A stretch of 10,797 nucleotides of DNA. Origin: an uncultured Slackia sp. GTDB taxonomy: Bacteria; Actinomycetota; Coriobacteriia; Coriobacteriales; Eggerthellaceae. Below, piece after piece: positions 5,258 to 10,797 of this stretch; positions within the stretch are counted from its first letter, which is position 1, and each line of letters opens with the position of its first letter. The stretch spans positions 1 through 10,797 of the forward strand of contig CALBLG010000251.1 in NCBI GenBank assembly GCA_937895975.1. Direction: 5' to 3'. The translations under genes were made by a program, and so were the position numbers. The notes under the pieces are model-generated. The model worked only from the letters and a program-made list of their open reading frames with translations. It did no database searches and was not told the origin of the DNA.

Positions 5258-7888
5258 TTATTTCACGAGCATCTCGCGCGCGGCATCGAGCGCGGCATCG
5301 AGGCCCTCGGCATCTTTGCCGCCAGCCTGAGCCATGGTCGGCTTGCCGCCGCCACCGCCCTTGATGTTGCTGGCGATAGCCTTGATAACCTGGCCCGCGT
5401 TAAAGCCAGCTGCCACCGCTTCGTCGGTGCCGGCAGCCATAAGCACGGGCTTGTCGTTGTTGATGGTGCCAATAACGCAAGCGCCCGGCTGCTTCATGCG
5501 ACCGCGCAGAACGTCCCACGCATTGCGCAGGCCGCCAGCGTCAAGGCCGTCGATGCGACACACCACCAGCGGGTAACCGGCATCGAGGACGTTGTCCAGG
5601 TGCTCGGCGATGTTGCCTTCGGCCGCGCGCTTCTTGTTGGCCTTGCGCTTTGCCTCGAAGTCTTTGATGGTGGCGATGTTGGCCGCCGTACGCTCTGACA
5701 CATCGAACAGAGGAACGCGCAGTTCAGCCGCGGTTTCCTTCAGCTCGGCCTCGACCTTGTTCATGTAAGCCAGGGCGTCGAAGCTGGTCACGGCCTCGAT
5801 GCGGCGCAGGTTCGCGCCAACGCTGCTCTCAGACACGATTTTCACGAAACCGATTTCGGCCGTGTTGGCAACATGACAGCCGCCGCACAGCTCGCGAGAG
5901 AATTCGCCAGCCTCCACGACGCGCACCACGTCGCCGTATTTTTCGCCAAACAGCGCCGTAACGCCCGATTCGCGAGCGGCTTCGAGCGATGTCTCATAGG
6001 TGTTCATGGGCACGGCGCGCATGATTTGCTCGTTGGCCACGCGCTCGACCTCGGCCAACTGCTCGGCCGTCACGCCCTCGAAGTGCGTGAAGTCGAAGCG
6101 CAGGCGGTCGGGACCCACGTAGCTGCCGGCCTGTTTCACATGATCACCAAGAACCTGGCGCAGCGCGGCATGCAGCAGGTGCGTGCAGGTGTGGTTGCGC
6201 GCGATGCGCTTGCGGCGCAGCTCGTCCACCACGGCGCGCACGGTGTCGCCCACGTGCAGCTCGCCCTCGATCACTTTCACGTTATGGCAGGTGAGGCCCT
6301 TTTCGGGAGCTTTCGTGTCAACGACCTCGGCCTTGAAGCCCTCGCCTTCAAGCACGCCGGTGTCGCCAACCTCGCCGCCCATTTCGGCATAGAACGGCGT
6401 AAGGCCCAGCACCACTTCGGCGGTGTCGCCCGCGGCGATCTTCTCGACGCGTTGGCCCTCTTTGATCAACGCGCGCACGCCCGAACTTGCGGTCGTGCGA
6501 TCGTAGCCCACGAATTCAGTCGCGCCCACTTCTTTCAGCACGTCGGCATGCACACCGCCGTATGTGCTCCACGCGGCCTCGGCGTCTTTCACGTTGGCGG
6601 CGCGGGCGCGCTCGCGCTGGGCTTCCATGCAACGCTCGAAGCCCTCCATGTCGACCTTCACACCGCGGTCGGCGCACATTTCCTCGGTAACCTCGACCGG
6701 GAAGCCATACGTGTCATGCAGGGTGAACGCCTGCTCGCCGGAAAGCGTGTCGCCCTCAAGTTTCTCGAACGCCTCGGCCAAATACACCTGACCCTGGCGC
6801 AGCGTGGCGCCGAAGCGTTCTTCCTCGGACAGGATGACGCGACGAATGAGCTCGCGATTCTCGACGATTTCGGGATACACGTCGCCCATCAGCTTCACGA
6901 TTTCATCGACGTACTCGTTCAGGAACGGGCCCTCGATGCCCACCATATGCGCCTTCTGGATGGCGCGGCGCAGCAGGCGGCGCAGCACGTAGCCGCGGCC
7001 CTCGTTGGACGGCAGAATGCCGTCGGCGATCATGAACGTAACCGAACGGCTGTGGTCGGCGATGATACGCAGCGACTTGTCGACGATGGGATCGACCTTG
7101 TATTCCTTGCCAGAAAGGCGCTCGCCCACGCCCACCAGGCTGCGCAGCACATCGGTGTCGTAGTTGTTCGTCACGCCCTGCATGATGGCGGCAATGCGCT
7201 CCAAGCCCATGCCGGTATCGATGTTTTTCGATGGCAGCGGCGCCAACGTGCCGTCTTCCTGGCCGTCGAATTGGGTGAACACGCAGTTCCAATACTCAAG
7301 GAAGCGGTCGCAATCGCAGCCGGGTGCGCAATCGGGGCTGCCGCAGCCAACCTCGGGACCCTGGTCGAAATAAATCTCGGAGCACGGGCCGCACGGGCCG
7401 GTGGGACCGGCGCGCCAGAAGTTGTCTTCCTCGCCCAAACGCGAAATGTGGCTGTCTTCCACGCCCAGGTTCTTCCAAATCTCGATAGTTTCATCGTCGT
7501 CTTCGAACACGGTGAAATAAAGCTTCTCTTTCGGAAGGCCCAAAACCTCGGTCGAGAACTCATACGCCCAGGCGCACATCTCTTTCTTGAAGTATTTGCC
7601 GAAGCTGAAGTTGCCCAGCATCTCGAAGAACGACAGGTGGCGCGCATCGCCGATGTTGTCGATGTCGTTAGTGCGCACGCACTTCTGCACCGTGGTGGTG
7701 CCGATGAACGCTGGGTCAAGCTCCTTTTGATGCAGGAAATAGGGCTTGAACTGCACCATGCCCGCGCTGGTCAGAAGCAGGCTGGGATCGTCGGGAATAA
7801 GCGACGAGGACGGCAGGCGCTTGCAGCCCTTCTCCTCGAAAAAGCTCAAGTACTTCTCGCGGATTTCCGCAGTGGTCATGTACTTCAT
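5258..7888 (-). CDS. alaS: Alanyl-tRNA synthetase
   Basis: Charges tRNA-Ala with alanine in the cytosol and hydrolyses mischarged Ser- or Gly-tRNA-Ala. The 876 residues match the usual 875-880. The class II catalytic core shows TSAGMVQFKPYF (40-51), RTNDIDNIGDARH (72-84) and FFEMLGNFSFG (87-97). A cysteine-rich stretch, GCGSPDCAPGCDCDR (181-195), follows and is common in bacterial AlaRS. The tRNA-recognition part has PSNEGRGYVLRRLLRRA (293-309). The editing domain has the zinc motif HTCTH (566-570) with C668 and H672 in ELCGGCHV; the usual Thr of CGGTH is Cys671. The C-Ala domain has the Gly-rich loop GGGGGKP (844-850). The frame is open further upstream, but ATG 7888 gives the family N-terminus; its Shine-Dalgarno is weak. 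It is monocistronic, between its own promoter region and a terminator. Confidence 0.97.
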   Translation of the reverse strand: MKYMTTAEIREKYLSFFEEKGCKRLPSSSLIPDDPSLLLTSAGMVQFKPYFLHQKELDPAFIGTTTVQKCVRTNDIDNIGDARHLSFFEMLGNFSFGKYFKKEMCAWAYEFSTEVLGLPKEKLYFTVFEDDDETIEIWKNLGVEDSHISRLGEEDNFWRAGPTGPCGPCSEIYFDQGPEVGCGSPDCAPGCDCDRFLEYWNCVFTQFDGQEDGTLAPLPSKNIDTGMGLERIAAIMQGVTNNYDTDVLRSLVGVGERLSGKEYKVDPIVDKSLRIIADHSRSVTFMIADGILPSNEGRGYVLRRLLRRAIQKAHMVGIEGPFLNEYVDEIVKLMGDVYPEIVENRELIRRVILSEEERFGATLRQGQVYLAEAFEKLEGDTLSGEQAFTLHDTYGFPVEVTEEMCADRGVKVDMEGFERCMEAQRERARAANVKDAEAAWSTYGGVHADVLKEVGATEFVGYDRTTASSGVRALIKEGQRVEKIAAGDTAEVVLGLTPFYAEMGGEVGDTGVLEGEGFKAEVVDTKAPEKGLTCHNVKVIEGELHVGDTVRAVVDELRRKRIARNHTCTHLLHAALRQVLGDHVKQAGSYVGPDRLRFDFTHFEGVTAEQLAEVERVANEQIMRAVPMNTYETSLEAARESGVTALFGEKYGDVVRVVEAGEFSRELCGGCHVANTAEIGFVKIVSESSVGANLRRIEAVTSFDALAYMNKVEAELKETAAELRVPLFDVSERTAANIATIKDFEAKRKANKKRAAEGNIAEHLDNVLDAGYPLVVCRIDGLDAGGLRNAWDVLRGRMKQPGACVIGTINNDKPVLMAAGTDEAVAAGFNAGQVIKAIASNIKGGGGGKPTMAQAGGKDAEGLDAALDAAREMLVK

Positions 7889-7952
7889 TGAACAGGTCTC
7901 GCTCTCGTGTTTGCCTTGATGGGACACGCGCCCATCGAATATCAACTGGCCT

Positions 7953-7981
7953 ATGATATCCAACGAGCACGCCCGCGTCAC
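7953..7981 (-). promoter_or_regulatory. Candidate sigma-70-type promoter for alaS
   Basis: On the minus strand, GTGACG (7981-7976, four of six to TTGACA) and TATCAT (7958-7953, five of six to TATAAT) are separated by 17 bases. They lie about 65 bases upstream of the alaS start. The 208-base interval 7889-8096 is the divergent control region for alaS and the plus-strand gene. For the latter, TATGAT at 8033-8038 is a possible -10 with no good -35. Confidence 0.4.
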
Positions 7982-8096
7982 GCAATTGGCGCCCACGTCG
8001 CGAGAATTCTATGAATCACCTGCAAATTGCTTTATGATAAAGCCACTTATCGAAGCGCCTTCGCGCTTGCTTATCTCTCTACAGAACGGAATCACC

Positions 8097-8423
8097 ATGG
8101 CCGATACCGATGCCACTGCCCTAGTACCCCTCGACGGCGCTGAATGGGAAGAAATTGCCGAAGACAGCTGGTTTTGCGGCGTATACCGCTATCGCTTCGA
8201 TTGCGAAGCGCTGGTGCGCAAGAATGACGCGGGGCGCTTCGAGTGGGCAATTCGCCTGATCACCAATGCGAACGGCGTGCCCGACCGCGAAGAGGCGGGC
8301 ACGTACGCGAGCCTCGCGCGAGCCGAAAAGAAGATTCAAACGCTGTTCGCCGAATTCATGGAGCTGCCCGAAACGCAGGACCCGAAAGCCGCCGAAGCCG
8401 AAAAGGCAGCGGCCGCAGAATAG
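8097..8423 (+). CDS. Small acidic protein of unknown function
   Basis: I do not recognise this 108-residue protein. It has no signal peptide or membrane segment and is probably cytosolic. Residues 25-87 look like a compact domain: beta-strand-like YRYRFDCEALV and FEWAIRLI, an NANGVP turn, then GTYASLARAEKKIQTLFAEF as a helix. The last 18 residues are an Ala/Glu/Lys-rich, probably disordered or helical tail. The strand-strand-helix layout recalls small DUF1508-like modules, but this is only a shape resemblance. The ATG at 8097 is preceded by a weak CGGA; an in-frame ATG at 8034 is less likely. It is the only plus-strand gene, divergent from alaS and convergent with the permease gene. Its coding character (G/C-rich third positions, no rare stretches) matches its neighbours. 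Confidence 0.75.
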   Translation: MADTDATALVPLDGAEWEEIAEDSWFCGVYRYRFDCEALVRKNDAGRFEWAIRLITNANGVPDREEAGTYASLARAEKKIQTLFAEFMELPETQDPKAAEAEKAAAAE

Positions 8424-8526
8424 CCGCGAGCCAATTCGTCGTCAGGCGTCTCTCCCTGTCTGCCGCAACGTCCTAGACGCTTGAGTCGGGGAAGAGGGCG
8501 TCTGGCCCTATTCGACTACGCGGCAA

Positions 8527-8604
8527 TGCAAAAGCGGAAATTCCTCCCTGGTTTGAACGCCTGGAGCGCCGTGAAGGCCAGGGAGAAAATCCCCGCTTGT
8601 TGCA
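8527..8604. terminator. Extended imperfect hairpin between convergent genes, possible bidirectional terminator
   Basis: TGCAA plus AAGCGG (8527-8537) pairs with CCGCTT, a one-base bulge, and TTGCA (8593-8604). After an internal loop, CTCCCTGG (8544-8551) pairs with CCAGGGAG (8578-8585) around a 26-base loop. It lies 8 bases after the permease stop on the minus strand and about 100 bases after the plus-strand stop. U-tracts are poor, so a terminator role is inferred from position. The rest of 8424-8526 shows only a weak 5-bp hairpin, AGGGC/GCCCT at 8495-8509. Confidence 0.4.
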
Positions 8605-8610
8605 GGCGAG

Positions 8611-9939
8611 CTATTCCCCCTCGTCGTTTTTCTTGGCGCCCAGGTCGAGCGCCGATATAAATGCCGGCGGCGTGAACGGCTTGCTCGGCGTGGGAGAAAT
8701 CGCGTCGGCCATGGCGTCGGGCGCACCGTCGCCTTCAAGCTTCGCGGGCTTCCCGCGGAAGAACACGCCGTCTTCGGCCACAATTTGGCGTCCCGTGATT
8801 TTCTCGAAGTAGTACACGAACACCGTTTTGGCGATGGCCACGAACGGCACCGAAAGCAGCATGCCCACGATGTTGCCCATAAGGCCGCCCATCGCACCGC
8901 CAATAGCGCCGCCGGTAATCAAAGCCACAATTACCAGCGCCGGGTGTACGTCGACCGAGTTCTGCATGAGTTTCGGTCCGATGAACGTATACACGATCTG
9001 CTGGATGCACACCGTAAGCACAATGGCAAGAACCGCCGTAACGGGGCTCACCAACAAGGCCGCCACCGCTGCAACTGCACCGCCGATCCACGGGCCCACC
9101 ACAGGAATCAGGTTCAGCGTGCCCGTGATAACGCCCAGCGCCGCCGCATTCGGCACGCCCAAAACGGCGAAGCACACGCCGCAACCCGCGCCAATAATCA
9201 AGCATTGCAACGCCGTCGCTTGGATGTAGCCGCCCATGATGCGCGTGAACGCGATGCGGAACATGTCGGCCTCTTCCTTATGCTTCGGCGGCACAAGGCG
9301 GTCGACCTCGCGGTCGAGCGCGGGCAGCTCCATAAGGCACCAGAACGACACCACCAGCGAGAAGCCCAGAATCATGCACATATTGGCCACGCCCGTGCCA
9401 AACAGCACCACTCCGTTGGCCGACTGCCTCGCGATGGCCGACGCCCAATCGGCCAGCGACTTGCTGCCCGTGTCGATCCAGCTGCGCACGGTGTCGTTTT
9501 GCAGCAGCGTCGCATAGCGTTCATACAGCGAGTTCGCCCAATCGGTAAGGCCCTGAACATAGCTGGGCAGCGCGGCGAACATATTCGCAAACTGCTCGTT
9601 CACGCCGAACACGGGCGAGAACATCACCACCACAAGCGCCCCGACGAACGCGAACAGCCCCAAAAACGCGATGGTGGTGCCAAGGCCGCGACGAACGCCG
9701 CGCCGCTCAAGCCCATCAACCGGGCCGCGCAGCACCAGCACCAAGATAACGGTCCACACCAAAATGGAAACCGGCATGGCCAGCACGTCCAACACGAAGC
9801 CGAACGCGTAAATCAGCGCCGCCGCGCCAATCACCATCCACACTTGGAAGAAATGGCGACGCGCATCATCGGTGCGTTCGGCGGATGCTCCTTCGAGTTT
9901 TTCGGGGCCCTTGCGGGGCTGGTTCGCAGACGTCGACAA
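8611..9939 (-). CDS. AI-2E family (PerM/YdiK-type) membrane permease
   Basis: An integral membrane protein of the AI-2E/UPF0118 family; members include proposed autoinducer-2 exporters and ion antiporters, so the substrate cannot be told from sequence. It has 442 residues with about seven or eight hydrophobic segments (about 33-50, 52-70, 88-108, 176-201, 240-262, 265-296, 300-320, 331-370). The soluble loop between the third and fourth is typical. Family signatures are GTLNLIPVVGPWIGG (273-287), the IQQ...IGPKLMQ block (312-326), the following HP (332-333), and the Gly-rich ITGGAIGGAMGGLMG (341-355). The C-terminal 60 residues are polar and variable. It starts with TTG, with AGGAGG 11 bases upstream; the upstream gene's in-frame stop rules out an earlier start. 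It follows the DUF948-like gene by 6 bases, so they form one unit. Confidence 0.88.
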   Translation of the reverse strand: MSTSANQPRKGPEKLEGASAERTDDARRHFFQVWMVIGAAALIYAFGFVLDVLAMPVSILVWTVILVLVLRGPVDGLERRGVRRGLGTTIAFLGLFAFVGALVVVMFSPVFGVNEQFANMFAALPSYVQGLTDWANSLYERYATLLQNDTVRSWIDTGSKSLADWASAIARQSANGVVLFGTGVANMCMILGFSLVVSFWCLMELPALDREVDRLVPPKHKEEADMFRIAFTRIMGGYIQATALQCLIIGAGCGVCFAVLGVPNAAALGVITGTLNLIPVVGPWIGGAVAAVAALLVSPVTAVLAIVLTVCIQQIVYTFIGPKLMQNSVDVHPALVIVALITGGAIGGAMGGLMGNIVGMLLSVPFVAIAKTVFVYYFEKITGRQIVAEDGVFFRGKPAKLEGDGAPDAMADAISPTPSKPFTPPAFISALDLGAKKNDEGE

Positions 9940-9945
9940 TGCTGG

Positions 9946-10581
9946 TTAGTCCTCCTTGGCGGCATACGTGAAATAGCCGCCCGCGGTTTCGGGCTCGGGC
10001 TGGAGCTCGGTTTCGGGCTGTGCGGCAGCGACCTGGGCGACCGGCGAGGCGGCCGACTCAGACATCTGGCCAACCGGAGCTGCGGCGGCGACAAACTCCA
10101 CCGCGCCCGCAGCCTCGCCCGCAGCAGCCAGCTTGGCCGATTCGTCGGAAGCCTTCTTGGCGCCAAACGCGCCGCGCAACTTCTCAGACGCCGCATTCAC
10201 GATTTTCAGCGGGGCGTTCGCCACGGTGTCCACGGCCTCCGTGGCCGAAGCGGCCGACCCCGTAATGGCATCGACGTTTTCCAAAATGCCATCCAAGCGC
10301 ATAATCTCTAGGTTGGCGGCATCGACGGCAAGCGACGCGCGCTCCACCAGCGGGTCGACGCGATCGAGCGCCGGCCTAATGGCCTCGGTCATGTCTTTCG
10401 CATCGGACGCGACCTTTTTCACGTCTTCCAAAATGGGCTTCACATCGGCCTCGAGCGTCTCGACCGTTTGGCGCGTGCGGCGCAGCACCAGCACCAGCTC
10501 GATGAGGGCCCACACCAGAGCAATGCCCACAACCACGAATACGACAGGAAGAATAACCCCCGAGATGAAGCCTGCATCCAT
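9946..10581 (-). CDS. DUF948-like membrane-anchored coiled-coil protein
   Basis: A 211-residue single-pass protein with a short N-terminus and one transmembrane helix (about 6-32, ISGVILPVVFVVVGIALVWA and onward). A predicted coiled-coil or helical stalk follows (about 35-140), with heptad-like leucine/valine spacing in the ETLEADVKPILEDVKKVASDAK region and beyond. A low-complexity Ala/Pro/Glu/Gln C-terminus (about 150-211) ends in AAKED. This layout matches DUF948/YtxG-type proteins, whose function is not established. Orientation is probably N-out/C-in. The ATG at 10581 has AAGGGA six bases upstream; the open frame before it is not supported by a ribosome site. The stop is 6 bases from the permease start, and its last codons hold the permease's AGGAGG, so translation is probably coupled. 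I infer that the two products act together at the membrane. Confidence 0.75.
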   Translation of the reverse strand: MDAGFISGVILPVVFVVVGIALVWALIELVLVLRRTRQTVETLEADVKPILEDVKKVASDAKDMTEAIRPALDRVDPLVERASLAVDAANLEIMRLDGILENVDAITGSAASATEAVDTVANAPLKIVNAASEKLRGAFGAKKASDESAKLAAAGEAAGAVEFVAAAAPVGQMSESAASPVAQVAAAQPETELQPEPETAGGYFTYAAKED

Positions 10582-10630
10582 TGCATGTCCCTTCGTTTGG
10601 CGCGCGCGGCGCTTTGATTCATATACTTGA

Positions 10631-10639
10631 ATAATACCA
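10631..10639 (-). promoter_or_regulatory. Candidate extended -10 promoter for the DUF948-permease unit
   Basis: The minus strand reads TGG-TATTAT, an extended -10 with five of six matches to TATAAT, about 50 bases before the ATG. The preceding sequence is too GC-rich for a clear -35. The element touches the inverted repeat at 10638-10669. Confidence 0.4.
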
Positions 10640-10669
10640 GGATGAGCCCGCCGCCGCGCGCGCATCCTG
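10638..10669. repeat. 7-bp inverted repeat with GC-rich loop, operator or terminator
   Basis: CAGGATG (10638-10644) and CATCCTG (10663-10669) are perfect reverse complements separated by 18 G/C bases. It lies 17 bases after the stop of the upstream partial gene. Read on the minus strand it leads into GTATTATT, so it could weakly terminate that gene. Its overlap with the candidate promoter also allows an operator role. Confidence 0.35.
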
Positions 10670-10686
10670 CCCCGTTTCGACGTTGT

Positions 10687-10797
10687 TTAAGATTCGTTTT
10701 TCAGCTTCGCTGCATCGCGCGCTCGCGCCGCGGCCCGGTCGCGCGCCACGGCCTCTACCCGGTAGCCCTCCCAGCCCGACTCGCTGGGATGGTAGAA
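10687..10797 (-). CDS. C-terminal end of a probable replication-associated recombination ATPase RarA (MgsA)
   Basis: Only the last 36 residues and the TAA stop are present; the gene enters from the right edge. They begin FYHPSESGWEGYRVE, followed by an Arg/Ala-rich helix ending in KLKNES. The pattern of an aromatic-aromatic-x-P-S/T-x-x-G-aromatic/Glu near the end resembles the extreme C-terminus of RarA/MgsA proteins, which often precede alaS in actinobacteria. The frame and stop are clear, but the family assignment from so few residues is tentative. Confidence 0.5.
   Translation of the reverse strand, partial: FYHPSESGWEGYRVEAVARDRAAARARDAAKLKNES

Noticed and set aside
5873..7891. A 672-codon open frame on the plus strand antisense to alaS
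   Set aside because: It mirrors the G/C-biased codons of alaS. The translation is His/Ala/Arg-rich with no recognisable domain, and there is no ribosome site.
8036..8051. GATAA/TTATC dyad upstream of the small plus-strand gene
   Set aside because: Only five bases per arm in a relatively AT-rich stretch, which is easily due to chance.
8785..10311. A 508-codon plus-strand open frame across the permease and DUF948 genes
   Set aside because: The product is Arg/His/Gln-rich shadow sequence crossing two well-supported minus-strand genes.

Overview
The window looks like a piece of chromosome from a high-GC anaerobic actinobacterium, most likely of class Coriobacteriia (Eggerthella/Gordonibacter/Slackia-like). 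The evidence is the G+C-rich third-position codon use, the core-gene order rarA? - DUF948 - AI-2E - alaS - ruvX - mltG - yqeG - aroC - aroK - pepP, and GTG/TTG starts with strong Shine-Dalgarno sites. This placement is inference from gene order and protein character, not from a search. All genes but one lie on the minus strand, so transcription runs from right to left.

From the right edge the layout is as follows. The last 36 codons of a probable RarA/MgsA recombination factor are followed by a two-gene unit: a membrane-anchored DUF948-like coiled-coil protein and an AI-2E/PerM family permease with a TTG start. A convergent 108-residue acidic orphan protein is read on the plus strand, divergently from alaS. 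alaS encodes a full-length alanyl-tRNA synthetase and ends at a textbook terminator. A 338-base gene-free region follows, holding two large inverted repeats, and leads into ruvX (Holliday junction resolvase-like/YqgF), mltG (endolytic transglycosylase) and yqeG (HAD phosphatase), closed by a second textbook terminator. The last unit is aroC-like, aroK-like and a pepP/pepQ-type M24 peptidase, which runs off the left edge.

The most unusual part is the aro unit. The AroC-like protein keeps the length and scaffold of chorismate synthase but has lost both invariant histidines, the FMN/substrate basic cluster, the KYG motif and the RHD motif. Its partner shikimate kinase has GEG in place of the shikimate-binding GGG and carries a roughly 135-residue disordered, highly basic tail with an RGG-like end. 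The 3-dehydroquinate synthase (aroB) and 3-dehydroquinase (aroQ) genes that often complete this cluster are not between aroK and pepP. The reading frames are intact and translationally coupled, so the proteins appear to be kept for something, but ordinary chorismate synthesis by this AroC is doubtful.

The second unusual part is the ruvX leader. It holds a 24-bp-arm nested inverted repeat that could fold into a branched RNA ending just before the ruvX ribosome binding site. Next to it is a perfect 34-bp inverted repeat around an AT-rich core. The other genes are ordinary housekeeping genes.
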